64,000 bases of DNA from positions 434,001 through 498,000 of the forward strand of contig JAJEJU010000024.1 of the NCBI GenBank assembly GCA_021390615.1, in the 5' to 3' direction. Numbering within the stretch: position 1 is the stretch's first letter; every line of letters starts with the position of its first letter. The translations under genes were made by a program, and so were the position numbers. Source of the DNA: Rhodanobacteraceae bacterium ZG21-1. Lineage in GTDB: Bacteria > Pseudomonadota > Gammaproteobacteria > Xanthomonadales > Rhodanobacteraceae. Of this stretch, positions 18,988 to 28,114 are shown piece after piece. The notes beneath the pieces are model-generated. The model had not been told where the DNA came from. It searched no databases and saw nothing but the letters and a program-made list of their open reading frames with translations.

Positions 18988-19638
18988 ATGATGACCGAGC
19001 TGGAACAAGAGCCCGCCCGCAGCGGCGCCACCGATCCGGCGAGTCTGCGCGCCCAGCGGCTGGCGGCCTACGTCGACGAGCTGGGCGAGCCGGACCACCT
19101 GTTCGAGGACGACGAGGCCGCGCGCATCGACGTGCATGCCTTCGGGCGCGATTTCGTGCCTCACTGCGAAGCGGGTTCCGACGATGGCTATGTGCTGCTT
19201 ACCAACGGCATGAGCGATCGTCGCATGACCCTGCCGGCCTCCGGCTTGGGCGAGGACGAGAAGCCGCGCGCGGAATTGATGTGGTACGTGCGCGCGCCGA
19301 CGCCGGAACGCGTCGCCTGGCTGCGCTGGCTGGCCCGACTGCCGTTCATCGATGCCACCTGGTTCGGCTTCGGCCATCGCGTGCCGATGCCGGAACCGCC
19401 GCTGCGCGACTGCGGCTTCAAGACCTTCTTGTTCCTCACCCCGATCATCCGGCCGGACCAGCGCATCGCCGAGTCGCTTTCGATCGACGGCGACGCCGTG
19501 GAAATCCTCACCGTGAACCTGATCGCCGATCTCGAATACGACTTCATCAAGCGGGAAGGCCTGGGACCATTCCTCGACCTGCTGGACGAACGGGATTACC
19601 CGCCCATCTTCGATCCGCAGCGGAAGTCCTACATCTAG
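18988..19638 (+). CDS. Suppressor-of-fused (SUFU) domain protein
   Basis: A 216-residue cytoplasmic protein with the bacterial SUFU-domain pattern. Segments such as DDGYVLLTNGMSDRRM, ELMWYVRAPTPE and TWFGFGHRVPMPEPP match the family. The domain is named after the eukaryotic Hedgehog regulator; in bacteria it is common beside toxin-immunity or unknown genes, and its role is not established. I start it at ATG 18988 because AAGGAG lies five bases upstream; a frame opening at 18943 lacks such a site. It sits alone after rlmH, with no polymorphic toxin next to it. Confidence 0.82.
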   Translation: MMTELEQEPARSGATDPASLRAQRLAAYVDELGEPDHLFEDDEAARIDVHAFGRDFVPHCEAGSDDGYVLLTNGMSDRRMTLPASGLGEDEKPRAELMWYVRAPTPERVAWLRWLARLPFIDATWFGFGHRVPMPEPPLRDCGFKTFLFLTPIIRPDQRIAESLSIDGDAVEILTVNLIADLEYDFIKREGLGPFLDLLDERDYPPIFDPQRKSYI

Positions 19639-19765
19639 TCATCGCGTGGGCTGGTCGCCGAGCGGGCCGCCCTTGCGGCAGCTGCACGAAAGGCACGACA
19701 GTCAGGCTGCCGATGGGCAAGTCGCGTGCGATCCCTTGCTCGTCCACCCACAGGAGGCAACGCCG

Positions 19766-20218
19766 ATGAGCTTCGAGATCCGCCAGGCCACCATCCACGA
19801 GCTGGATACGCTGGCTCGGCTGTTCGACGCGTATCGCCAGTTCTATGGTCAGCCCGCGGACCTCGCGCTGGCCAGGCGCTTTCTGGCCGAGCGTTTCCAT
19901 CATCGCGAATCCGTGCTGCTGCTGGCGCTCGATGCCGAAGGTGGCGGCCTCGGCTTCGTGCAGTTGTATCCGCTGTTTTCCTCGGTGCGCGCTACGCGTC
20001 GCTATCTGCTCAACGACCTGTTCGTGGCGCCGGCGTCACGGCGCCTGGGCGTGGCGAAGGCCTTGCTGCACGCCGCCGCGGCGCACGGTCGCGCGATGGG
20101 CGTGACCGGCATGTCGCTGTCGACCGCGCTGGACAATCGGCCGGCGCAGCGTCTCTACGAGTCGCTGGGCTGGCGGCGCGACGAGCAGTTTTGCGAGTAC
20201 GGCCTCGAGCTTGCCTAG
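19766..20218 (+). CDS. GNAT-family N-acetyltransferase
   Basis: A 150-residue acetyltransferase with one GNAT domain. It begins SFEIRQATIHELDTLARLFDAYR, has the acetyl-CoA-binding loop VAPASRRLGVAKALL (R-x-x-G-x-A type) near residues 89-103, and ends NRPAQRLYESLGWRRDE. AGGAGG precedes the ATG at 19766. The substrate cannot be told from sequence. It stands between the SUFU protein and maf with gaps of over 90 bases on both sides. Confidence 0.85.
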   Translation: MSFEIRQATIHELDTLARLFDAYRQFYGQPADLALARRFLAERFHHRESVLLLALDAEGGGLGFVQLYPLFSSVRATRRYLLNDLFVAPASRRLGVAKALLHAAAAHGRAMGVTGMSLSTALDNRPAQRLYESLGWRRDEQFCEYGLELA

Positions 20219-20316
20219 CGCTCGGCAAGCCCCGGTGACGCGACGCGTCTTCGGCAGTTCAAGCTCGCCGTCGCTGCAGGTATGCTCGGGCTTCTGCCCG
20301 CGTCCGGAATCCGCGC

Positions 20317-20889
20317 ATGCTTTATCTCGCCTCGCAGTCGCCTCGCCGCCGCGAGCTGCTGACTCAGTTGGGTATCGAATTCAGCGTGCTCGACGTCGAG
20401 GTGCCCGAGCTGCGTGCGCCCACCGAGTCGCCGATGGAATACGTGAGCCGGGTGGCGCGTGAAAAGGCGCATGCCGGTCTTGGCCGCCTCGACAGCGCGG
20501 CGGGCGCCTACGTGCTCGGCGCCGACACCGAGGTGGTGCTCGATCAGGAAGTGTTCGGCAAGCCGCGCGATGCCGAGGAAGCCGCGGCCATGCTGCGCCG
20601 GCTCTCCGGTCGCACGCACGAGGTGATCTCGACGGTGTGGGCGATGGGCGCGGTGAGCGCGCTCAGCGAGGTGTCGGTGTCGCAGGTGCGTTTCGCCGAA
20701 CTGGACGACGCGGCGATCGCTGCCTACGTGGCGACCGGCGAATCGTTCGGCAAGGCCGGCGCGTATGCCATCCAGGGCCGCGGGGCGGCGATGGTGGAAC
20801 ATCTGCAGGGCAGCTATTCCGGCGTGATGGGCCTGCCTCTGTTCGAGACCGCGCGGCTGCTGCGCCGGTTGGGGCTGATCGTCGCCTGA
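20317..20889 (+). CDS. maf: Maf-family nucleotide pyrophosphatase (YhdE type)
   Basis: A 190-residue Maf protein that hydrolyses dTTP/UTP and modified nucleotides. The N-terminus YLASQSPRRRELLTQLGI carries the SxSPRR phosphate-binding motif, and YVLGADTEVVLDQEVFGKP and YAIQGRGAAMVEHLQGSY are the other family landmarks. The SPRRRELL plus Q at the GRG segment favour the YhdE (dTTPase) branch over YceF. It is often followed by rng; here a leftward CPBP gene comes next, ending one base after the maf stop. Confidence 0.93.
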   Translation: MLYLASQSPRRRELLTQLGIEFSVLDVEVPELRAPTESPMEYVSRVAREKAHAGLGRLDSAAGAYVLGADTEVVLDQEVFGKPRDAEEAAAMLRRLSGRTHEVISTVWAMGAVSALSEVSVSQVRFAELDDAAIAAYVATGESFGKAGAYAIQGRGAAMVEHLQGSYSGVMGLPLFETARLLRRLGLIVA

Positions 20890-20890
20890 G

Positions 20891-21727
20891 TCAGCCGGCG
20901 CCGTGCGCGCCGGCCAGCCAGCCGAGCACGGCGATCAGGTTGTTGACGCCATGCAGAAGCACGGCGGGCCAGATCGAGCCGGCCCGCAGGCGCAACCAGG
21001 CCGCGCCCAGGCCGACCAGGGCCAGGTTGGGCAAGGCGTACCACAGGAAATTCAGCCCGGGCAGATGCACCAGGGCAAATGTCGCGGCGCTGAGCAGGAT
21101 CGCCCAGATCGGATGCATATGCCGCAGCAAGGCCGACAGCAGCACGCCGCGGAACAGCAGTTCCTCCACCAGCGGACCGATCGTCACCAGGGTGACCACG
21201 AACAGGATCTGGGCGGCCAATCCGGTGCCGGCCATGACCTGCTTGACGTCCTGCGGCACCGCATGGCCCTGGGCGAGCAGCATCGTCAGCACGCCGCCGA
21301 GCACCGGCGTAGCCAGACCCAGCATCAGGCCGATGACGACGTCGGCGGCATGTGGCGGGCGGCGCATGCCGAAGCCCGGCGTCTGCGCCAGCGGCCACAG
21401 CGCCGCCCAGCGTTTGCGTACGAAAAAGATCGTTGCGCCTGCGGCCAGCAGCAGGGCCAGGCTGATGGTGAACAGCTTGATGTCGGGCTGCTGCAGCAAG
21501 GCCGCCACGTCGGCGCGCATGCTTGAGCGATGCGCGCCCTGTACCAGCATGTAGCCGAGCAGGCCCAGGCCGGCCAGCAGGCCCAGCAGTATCCCGGCGG
21601 CCAGTTGCAGCACGAAGTACAGCGCGACCAGCGCCGCCGCCGCCAGCACGCTGGGTGCGGCCGACGTAGCCGGCAGCATCGGCGGCGCCAGTCGGGGCGA
21701 CAGCATGTCGGTGGACTCGACGGACAT
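20891..21727 (-). CDS. CPBP-family intramembrane metalloprotease
   Basis: A 278-residue multi-helix protein of the CPBP (CAAX protease / bacteriocin-processing, M79) family. Motif 1 is GPLVEELLFRGVLL (EExxxR), motif 2 is ATFALVHLPGLNFLW (FxxxH), and motif 3 is LLHGVNNLIAVLG (HxxxN). All catalytic positions are present. The first 45 residues are a soluble tail before the first helix. Function in this organism is unknown; family members process prenylated proteins, peptides or confer bacteriocin tolerance. It is divergent from nothing nearby and reads in the same direction as the MAPEG gene 91 bases upstream. Confidence 0.9.
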   Translation of the reverse strand: MSVESTDMLSPRLAPPMLPATSAAPSVLAAAALVALYFVLQLAAGILLGLLAGLGLLGYMLVQGAHRSSMRADVAALLQQPDIKLFTISLALLLAAGATIFFVRKRWAALWPLAQTPGFGMRRPPHAADVVIGLMLGLATPVLGGVLTMLLAQGHAVPQDVKQVMAGTGLAAQILFVVTLVTIGPLVEELLFRGVLLSALLRHMHPIWAILLSAATFALVHLPGLNFLWYALPNLALVGLGAAWLRLRAGSIWPAVLLHGVNNLIAVLGWLAGAHGAG

Positions 21728-21818
21728 CAGCTTTCCGGAGTGCTTGAACAGATCGACAGCACGCTAGCGCCTGGCCGCCGCGCTGCGCAAGCGACGGAAG
21801 TCATCCGGCCAGTGCGAG

Positions 21819-22214
21819 TCATCCGGCCAGCGCGGCGCGCAGCCAGCCGAAGCCGGCCAGCACGCCCAGCGCACCCCAGCAGAACGTGCTGAGCATGAAG
21901 CCGAAGGCGCGCCTGGACGGATCGCGCATGTAGCCGACCATGTAGCTGACGCGACCGAGCACCCAGGCCAGGCCCAGCACGCCGGCCCACAGCGGGAAGC
22001 CGTAGTAGGCCGCAAGCCACAGCACCGGCAGGAACATCAGGGTGCCCTCCAGCGTGTTCATCTGCACCCGGTAGGCGCGTTCGAACAGCGGGTGGCCACT
22101 GACTGCAGGGGCCTTGATCTCGTATTTCCCGCGCGCGCGGCCGACCAGGACCAAGGTGGCGAACTGCAGCAGCACGTTGAGCAGGGTCACGAGGGCAGGC
22201 AGTTGCTGGATCAT
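21819..22214 (-). CDS. MAPEG-family membrane protein
   Basis: A 131-residue protein with four helices and the MAPEG segments GRARGKYEIKAPAVSGHPLFERAYRVQ (about residues 25-52) and NTLEGTLMFLPVLWLAAYYG. ERAYRVQMNTLE is the R-x-x-N/E motif that in eukaryotic relatives binds glutathione. MAPEG proteins include glutathione transferases and leukotriene synthases; bacterial substrates are mostly unknown. I use ATG 22214 because the upstream ATG adds only MPRRLR. Confidence 0.87.
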   Translation of the reverse strand: MIQQLPALVTLLNVLLQFATLVLVGRARGKYEIKAPAVSGHPLFERAYRVQMNTLEGTLMFLPVLWLAAYYGFPLWAGVLGLAWVLGRVSYMVGYMRDPSRRAFGFMLSTFCWGALGVLAGFGWLRAALAG

Positions 22215-22326
22215 GCGGAGGCGCCGAGGCAAGAGGAATTCGGAACTTTACCCGGTGACAGCTTCGCGCGGGAGGCGCTATCGTCGCGCCGAGGACGCCC
22301 CTGCGGCGTGGCGAGGCGAGGAAGGC

Positions 22327-23226
22327 ATGGACTGGCAGAAGGGTCGATCCAGCGACAATGTCGAAGAGGGCAGCGGCGATTCCGGTGGCGGCGGCGGCGG
22401 CGGTTTCCTGCCCGGCGGCGGGCGCGGCCTGAGCCTGGGCGGCCTGCTGGTGCTGCTGGTGCTCAGCCTGATCTTCAAGCGCGACCTGATCACGCCCTTC
22501 CTTGGCGGCGGTGGCGACACCACGGGTGCGCAGACCAGCAGCCAGCCGCAGGCGACCACGGCGGTCCGCTGCGCCAATCAGCCCAACCAGCAGGTCGATT
22601 TCGTCTGCCGTGTGCTGGGCAGTACCGAGGACGTGTGGGGGCAGATCTTCGCCCAGGCTCACCAGCAGTATGTGCAGCCCAAGCTGCACCTGTTCCAGGG
22701 CAGCGTGGGCACGGCCTGCGGCAGCGCCTCCACTGCGGTGGGGCCGTTCTACTGCCCGGGCGACCAGAAGGTGTATCTCGACCTGGCCTTCTTCCAAGAG
22801 CTGCAGGATCGCTTCCATGCGTCCGGCGATTTCGCGCGCGCCTACGTGATCGCCCACGAGGTGGGCCATCACGTGCAGAAGCTGACCGGGGTGTTCGACC
22901 GCGTGGAGCAGGCGCGCCGCCGCGGTGCACCGATGGACGGCGCGGACGGCCTGTCGGTACGGCAGGAGCTGCAGGCGGACTGCTACGCCGGCGTGTGGGC
23001 CAATCACTCGCAGCAGCAGCTGCAATGGCTGCAGCCCGGCGACGTGGAGTCGGCGCTGAACGCCGCCAGCCAGATCGGCGACGACACCTTGCAGCGCGAG
23101 GCGCAGGGGCGGGTGGTACCGGATTCGTTTACCCATGGCACCTCGGCGCAGCGGGTGAAGTGGTTCCGCACCGGCTTCAGCAGCGGCGATGTCGGCAGCT
23201 GCAACACCTTCGCTGGCGAACCCTGA
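22327..23226 (+). CDS. ypfJ: Neutral zinc metallopeptidase, YpfJ/KPN_02809 family
   Basis: A 299-residue membrane-anchored peptidase. After a Gly-rich N-terminal stretch (residues 15-35) comes one transmembrane helix (LSLGGLLVLLVLSLIF), then the peptidase domain with YVIAHEVGHHVQKLTGV (HExGHH zinc site) and QELQADCYAGVWA supplying the third ligand region (ExxxD). Cysteine pairs (RCANQ, FVCRVLG; TACGS, FYCPGD) suggest disulphides in the periplasm. Family members are common in proteobacteria without a proven substrate. Start ATG 22327 has GAGGAA upstream. Confidence 0.92.
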   Translation: MDWQKGRSSDNVEEGSGDSGGGGGGGFLPGGGRGLSLGGLLVLLVLSLIFKRDLITPFLGGGGDTTGAQTSSQPQATTAVRCANQPNQQVDFVCRVLGSTEDVWGQIFAQAHQQYVQPKLHLFQGSVGTACGSASTAVGPFYCPGDQKVYLDLAFFQELQDRFHASGDFARAYVIAHEVGHHVQKLTGVFDRVEQARRRGAPMDGADGLSVRQELQADCYAGVWANHSQQQLQWLQPGDVESALNAASQIGDDTLQREAQGRVVPDSFTHGTSAQRVKWFRTGFSSGDVGSCNTFAGEP

Positions 23227-23583
23227 GCGCAGCGAGCGCTTCGTTTCCGTCAGGTCAGCGAGCCTGTCGCGCCAGGACATCTCCGGACTCGGCAGCTCGA
23301 TGAGCTTGCATTGATGCGAGTGCCTCGTATTGCCGTCATGCCTGGCGACCGTGCGGTGCGAACGCAACGAGACCCGCGCCGCGACGCGCCGTGAGCCATC
23401 GCGCCTGCCGACGAAGATGCCGACCCATGCCGGCGTACAACGACCGAGCGGTTGCCGGCGCAGATGGAAGCGCAGATGCGCATGCCCCGTGATGCCGACA
23501 CGGCTACGCAGTGACGCCCCGCCCAGAAACAGGAATCGTCCTATGGGTCCTGGCTGCGCAGGACGTAGCATGCCCGCACGAGG
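23227..23583. other. Intergenic stretch with no convincing gene
   Basis: This 357-base gap precedes the diguanylate cyclase. Open frames on both strands are short and Arg/Ser-rich, as expected from antisense or random GC-rich sequence. I see no hairpin with a T tract and no strong -35/-10 pair, though the promoter of the downstream gene should be here. Confidence 0.5.
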
Positions 23584-26500
23584 ATGGGGGCGGCATTGCA
23601 ACGGCATGACATTTTCGCCGGCCAGGGCGGGCGCGGCGAACGCAACAGGGCCACGGGGGCCGCAGTACTGAAACGCTGGGCGCGCGGCTGCGTCGGCTGG
23701 CTGCTGCTTTGGCTCGGCAGCAGCGCCGCGCATGCGGCGCCGGTCGATCCATGGGCGCCGTTCGGCGCCGTCTGGTTCAACCATGTGACCGTGGCGGATG
23801 GCCTGCCGCACCCGACCACCACCTCGATGGTGCAGGACCGCCGCGGCCTCGTGTGGATCGGCACGGTCGCCGGCCTGGTGCGCTACGACGGCTATCACAT
23901 GCAGGTGTTCGGCAGCAAAGGCAGCAGCCTGGCGGCCTTCCCGGACGCGTATGTGCGCGCGCTGGCAGCTCTGCCGGACGGCGGCCTGCTGATCGGCACC
24001 AATGCCGGCGGGCTGTTGCGCTATGACGCCATGGCGCAAACCTTCCAGGCCTATCCGATCGGCGCTGGCGGCACTGCAAGCGCGAAGATCTTCGCCATGT
24101 CGCCCGAGGTCGGGACGGCGGACCGCGGCTTCTGGATCGCTACTGACGCCGGCCTCGACCATCTGGACACGAGCAGCGGCGCACTGCGCCACGTGCCCTT
24201 GTCCACCGGAGCGGTCGACACGGTGGTGCGCAGCTTCGCGGTGCTGCAGGATCGCCGCGGCGATCTGTGGGTCGGCAGCGGCGGCGGCCTGCTGCGGCGT
24301 GCGGCCGGCACGCAGACCTTCGCCGCGGTAAACGATGCCGACCCGCTGGTCGCGTCCGTGTTGCACGATCAGGTGTGGTCGATCCTGGAAGATCGCGAGG
24401 GACGGCTATGGGTCGGCACGCTGCGTTCCGGCATGGTCTATCGCGACCCGCAGGGCCACTGGCATGCACCGCCCCCACTGGCCGGCACGGGCAGCCTGCT
24501 GCAGCGGCGCACCGTGCGTGGCCTGCTGCAGGCGGCGGACGGCAATCTATGGATCGCCACCGATGGCGCCGGCGTGGTGGTCTACGACCCGACCAACGAC
24601 CACGCACGCGTGCTGCAGCACGATCCGGCGGTGCCCTCCAGCCTGAGCGGCAGCGTGGCCCGCGCGCTGCTGCAGGATCGCTCGGACAATATCTGGGTGG
24701 CCACCGAACTGGGCGCGTCGATCTACGACCCGCGGCCGCATGCGGTGCTTTCGGTGCTGGCCTCGCCGCTGGAGCCCAAGACGCTGGCGATGCCCGACGT
24801 GTACAGCATCCTGGTCGATGCGCGCGGGCGCATCTGGTTGGGGCTGGGGCGCGGGCGCATCGACGTGCTGGACCTGGCGCAGGGCAGCATGCGCCATCTG
24901 GAGCTGCTCGGCGAACAGGACGACAGCGACGTGCAGGCCATGAGCGTGGCGCCGGACGGCTCGATCTGGGCAGGCTCGAAAGGCGTCGCGCGGATCGACC
25001 CGGACAGCTTCGAAATCCGCAGCTCGCAGATTCCCGCGCTGGATCCGCAGACGATCCTGTTCATGCAGCGCGACGGCGCAAACTTGTTGATCGGTACCTA
25101 CGACGGCGTCTACCGCTACGATCCGGCGACGGCGCGGATGGAGCATTTCCGCCACGACCAGGCTGATCCGAACAGCCTGGTCAGCGACCAGGTGCGCAAC
25201 GGCGTGCGCATGCTGGGCGCGTGGTGGTACCTCACCGTGAACGGCATCAGCATCGCCGAGGACGGCGCCAGCCGCTTCCGCACGATCCGCCACGATCCCG
25301 CGGACCCGCACAGCCTGCCGCAGAACTACGTGGATGCGCTGGCGCTGGACTCGCACCAGCGCCTGTGGGTCGGCACCTACAACGGCCTGGCCTGGGCGGA
25401 CCATGCGCAGCCGGCCGAGTCGTATCGCTTCCATCGCATCGGCATTCCCGAAGGGCTGGAGAACGACAAGGTCAACGCGATCCTGATCGATCATGCCGAC
25501 CGCGTCTGGGCCAGCCTGGAAAGCGGCCTGGCGATGGTCGATCGCGCGCTCAAGGTGCACATGCTGGGCCCGCGCGACGGTCTGCACATTCTCAACTACG
25601 TGCATTCCTCGGCGGCGGTGACCCCGCAGGGCGATCTGCTGTTCGGCGGTCTCGGCGGGCTCACCGTGCTGCGGCCGCAGGCGCTGCAGCCATGGCCGGT
25701 GGTGCCCGAGCTGGCGGTCACCTACGCCTCGATCGGGCAGCGCATGCTGGCGTTCGGCCGCCTGCCTGCCGCGGGCGAACCGATCGAGTTGGGCTCGCAC
25801 GAGCGCAGCCTGTATATCGCCTTCGCGCTGCTCGAATACCGCGCGCTGTCCTCGACGCAATACAGCTATCGCATGCAGGGGCTGGAATCCGGCTGGACCG
25901 ACATTCCCTACGGCACGCCGCCGGTGGCGATCTACACCAACCTGCCGCATGGCGAATACACCCTGCAATTGCGCGCGGTGACCCAGGGCGCCGATGCCCG
26001 CACCATCGAAACCGCGGTGCGCGTGGTGGTACAGCCGCGCTGGTACGAAACCGGTCTGGCCGGCACCGGCCTGGTCCTGCTCGGCGTGTTCGCGTTCTTC
26101 GGCCTGGTCTACCTGCGCACGCGCTATCTGCATCACCGCGCCGCGCGCCTGCAGGAGGAGGTCGAGCTGCGCACCTACGATCTGAAGCTGGCCAACCAGC
26201 GGCTCGACCAGATCGCCGGCACCGACGAACTCACCAGCGTGTACAACCGCCGGCGCTTCCTCGAGCTGGCCGAGCGCGTGCGTACGCTGGCGCTGGAGCA
26301 GCAGGGAGGATTCTGCATGCTGCTGATCGACCTGGACGAGTTCAAGCGCGTCAATGACACCTACGGTCACCTGGCCGGCGACCAGGTCCTGCGTTCCGCG
26401 GTGCAGGCGGCTTCCACGCTGTGCCGACCGCCCTGGCTGCTGGGACGCTACGGCGGCGAGGAACTGGTGCTGTGCCTGCCCGGCGTGGACAGTTCGACCG

Positions 26501-26715
26501 CCATGCGCATCGCCGAGCGCATCCGCGTGGCGGTGGCCGAGACCGAGGTGCAGTACGAAGGCATGACGATACGCATCACGGTCAGCATCGGCGCCGCTGC
26601 GTGGCAATCGCCGGAATCGCTGCAGGCGCTGTTGGGGCGGGCCGACAAGGCGCTCTACGCAGCCAAGCATGCCGGTCGCAACACCTGCATGCTGGCCGAG
26701 GAGACGCCGGCTTGA
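23584..26715 (+). CDS. Periplasmic two-component-propeller sensor fused to a GGDEF diguanylate cyclase
   Basis: A 1043-residue membrane protein that should make cyclic di-GMP in response to an envelope signal. A signal sequence (GCVGWLLLWLGSSAAHA) is followed by repeated Reg_prop blades (about residues 60-700; e.g. DRRGLVWIGTVAGLVRYDG, DREGRLWVGTLRSGM, DHADRVWASLESGLAMVD). A Y_Y_Y domain follows (about 720-815; QYSYRMQGLESGWTD), then one transmembrane helix (about 823-843), a short coiled linker, and a GGDEF domain with GGEEL at 957-961. The RxxD inhibitory site before it reads RPPW, so product inhibition is probably lost. Related two-component proteins carry kinase domains; here the output is a cyclase only. 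No ligand can be named. Confidence 0.92.
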   Translation: MGAALQRHDIFAGQGGRGERNRATGAAVLKRWARGCVGWLLLWLGSSAAHAAPVDPWAPFGAVWFNHVTVADGLPHPTTTSMVQDRRGLVWIGTVAGLVRYDGYHMQVFGSKGSSLAAFPDAYVRALAALPDGGLLIGTNAGGLLRYDAMAQTFQAYPIGAGGTASAKIFAMSPEVGTADRGFWIATDAGLDHLDTSSGALRHVPLSTGAVDTVVRSFAVLQDRRGDLWVGSGGGLLRRAAGTQTFAAVNDADPLVASVLHDQVWSILEDREGRLWVGTLRSGMVYRDPQGHWHAPPPLAGTGSLLQRRTVRGLLQAADGNLWIATDGAGVVVYDPTNDHARVLQHDPAVPSSLSGSVARALLQDRSDNIWVATELGASIYDPRPHAVLSVLASPLEPKTLAMPDVYSILVDARGRIWLGLGRGRIDVLDLAQGSMRHLELLGEQDDSDVQAMSVAPDGSIWAGSKGVARIDPDSFEIRSSQIPALDPQTILFMQRDGANLLIGTYDGVYRYDPATARMEHFRHDQADPNSLVSDQVRNGVRMLGAWWYLTVNGISIAEDGASRFRTIRHDPADPHSLPQNYVDALALDSHQRLWVGTYNGLAWADHAQPAESYRFHRIGIPEGLENDKVNAILIDHADRVWASLESGLAMVDRALKVHMLGPRDGLHILNYVHSSAAVTPQGDLLFGGLGGLTVLRPQALQPWPVVPELAVTYASIGQRMLAFGRLPAAGEPIELGSHERSLYIAFALLEYRALSSTQYSYRMQGLESGWTDIPYGTPPVAIYTNLPHGEYTLQLRAVTQGADARTIETAVRVVVQPRWYETGLAGTGLVLLGVFAFFGLVYLRTRYLHHRAARLQEEVELRTYDLKLANQRLDQIAGTDELTSVYNRRRFLELAERVRTLALEQQGGFCMLLIDLDEFKRVNDTYGHLAGDQVLRSAVQAASTLCRPPWLLGRYGGEELVLCLPGVDSSTAMRIAERIRVAVAETEVQYEGMTIRITVSIGAAAWQSPESLQALLGRADKALYAAKHAGRNTCMLAEETPA

Positions 26716-26739
26716 ATTAAGCGGTCTTGGCGTGCGTGT

Positions 26740-27543
26740 TCAGCCGGCCGCGCCGTCGAAGCGGTAGATGTCCATCGCCAGGATGCCCAGGTCGATGCCG
26801 GCATCCAGCCGTTGCGCCCGCGCGCCCGCGCCGGCGGCGCCGAGCGCGACGAACAGCGGCAGCAGATGTTCGTCGCTGGGATGGGCACGTTCGGCGAACG
26901 GTGCCTGCCGGCGATAGTCGAGCAAGGCAGCGAGATCGCCTTCGGCCAACTTGCGCTCGATCCACTCGATGAACGGGCGCACATAGGGCGCTTCCCGTCC
27001 GCTGCTGTAGCCGGCGCGCAGGTCGTGCAGATTGTGGGTGATGCTGCCCGAGCCGATCACCAGCACGCCTTCGTCGCGCAGAGGCGCCAGCGCGCGGCCG
27101 AGCGCCAGGTGATGGGCGGGATCCTGCTGCGGCTGGATCGACAGCGGCACCACCGGAATATCGGCGGCAGGATAGAGCAGGCGCAGCGGCGTCCACATGC
27201 CGTGGTCCAGCCCGCGGCGGGCGTCGAGCTGCGGCGCCAGGCCGGCCTGCGCCAGCAGTTCGTGCACGCGCGCCGCCAGCGCCGGTGTGCCGGGTGCGGG
27301 ATAACGCAGCTGGTACAGCGGTGCGGGAAAGCCGGAGAAATCGTGCACCGTTTCGGGCTGCGCTGCGGCGCCGACGCTGGGACGGTGCGCCAGCCAGTGC
27401 GCGCTGGCGATCACGATGGCCTGCGGCCGGGGCAGGGCATGCGCCAGCTCGGCCAGGCGCTCGCCGCTGAGGCCGGGCTGCAGCGCGGTCATCGGCGAGC
27501 CGTGCGAGATATAGAGGCTGGGCAGGGCGGTAGTCGTAGTCAT
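26740..27543 (-). CDS. ygiD: 4,5-DOPA dioxygenase extradiol family protein (YgiD/LigB-like)
   Basis: A 267-residue class III extradiol dioxygenase. The metal-site segments are LYISHGSPMTAL (His near residue 14), IVIASAHW, ETVHDFSGFPAPLYQLRYPAPG and DHGMWTPLRLLYP, which all match the YgiD family. YgiD-type enzymes open catechol rings such as L-DOPA; the physiological substrate is usually not known. It follows doxX by 62 bases, and both are divergent from a LysR regulator that probably controls them. The ATG at 27543 is the first residue of the conserved fold. Confidence 0.92.
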   Translation of the reverse strand: MTTTTALPSLYISHGSPMTALQPGLSGERLAELAHALPRPQAIVIASAHWLAHRPSVGAAAQPETVHDFSGFPAPLYQLRYPAPGTPALAARVHELLAQAGLAPQLDARRGLDHGMWTPLRLLYPAADIPVVPLSIQPQQDPAHHLALGRALAPLRDEGVLVIGSGSITHNLHDLRAGYSSGREAPYVRPFIEWIERKLAEGDLAALLDYRRQAPFAERAHPSDEHLLPLFVALGAAGAGARAQRLDAGIDLGILAMDIYRFDGAAG

Positions 27544-27605
27544 GGCATCAGGCTCGTTGGGCCGTTCCTTCGTGGGCGTCGGAACGGCGATACGGGTGGG
27601 CGAGT

Positions 27606-28004
27606 TCAGGCGCTCTTGCGCAGCGCGTAGGCGCCGTCGCCGAGCAGGAACTGCACGAACAGTGCGACGGCCCAGAACGCCGGGAACTCCCAGCCGCCAC
27701 CGGTGTTGCTGAACAGCCAGCCGTTGGCTCCATGCACGGTGACGATGGTACCCAGCAGCAGCGGGATGCCGAGCAGAGCCAGCCAGCGTGCGTAGATGCC
27801 GCCGATCAAGGCGATGGCGATGAGCAGCTCGAGACCCATGGTGAGATAGGCCGCAGCAGCAGGCAGGCCGAGATGCACGAAGTAGGCTGCGGTGCCTGCC
27901 GGGGTGAAGACCAGCAGCTTGAGCAGCAGATGGGCCAGGAACAAGGTGCCCAGGGCGAGTCGCAGCAGCAGGGCGGCATAGGGAGTGGTGGCATTCGGAT
28001 GCAT
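27606..28004 (-). CDS. DoxX-family membrane protein
   Basis: A 132-residue four-helix protein with the DoxX pattern: LRLALGTLFLAHLLLKLLVF, GLPAAAAYLTMGLELLIAIALIGG and a final helix ending LLGDGAYALRKSA. DoxX proteins are often found beside catechol-type or redox genes and may pass electrons to quinones. Here the partner is ygiD and both are divergent from a LysR gene 110 bases away, a frequent arrangement in which the regulator responds to an aromatic or quinone stress. Confidence 0.9.
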   Translation of the reverse strand: MHPNATTPYAALLLRLALGTLFLAHLLLKLLVFTPAGTAAYFVHLGLPAAAAYLTMGLELLIAIALIGGIYARWLALLGIPLLLGTIVTVHGANGWLFSNTGGGWEFPAFWAVALFVQFLLGDGAYALRKSA

Positions 28005-28114
28005 GGAAGAACTCCAGGTCGGAACCCGCTAGCGGGCGATGAACCCAGGTTATTGATTCCAATCGTGAGGATAAATATCTTAAAATGGATGAAACTGCTT
28101 CGTAGAATGAAATA
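28005..28114. promoter_or_regulatory. Divergent control region of doxX-ygiD and LysR gene
   Basis: This 110-base region is clearly AT-richer than its surroundings (around 28050-28114). It contains candidate LysR-type T-N11-A motifs such as ATCGTGAGGAT (28067-28077). Exact -35/-10 elements cannot be assigned with confidence. Confidence 0.45.

Noticed and set aside
21727-26670. Long minus-strand frames opposite the YpfJ protease and the diguanylate cyclase
   Set aside because: The plus-strand genes have full domain sets; the minus frames show Gln/His/Arg-rich antisense composition.
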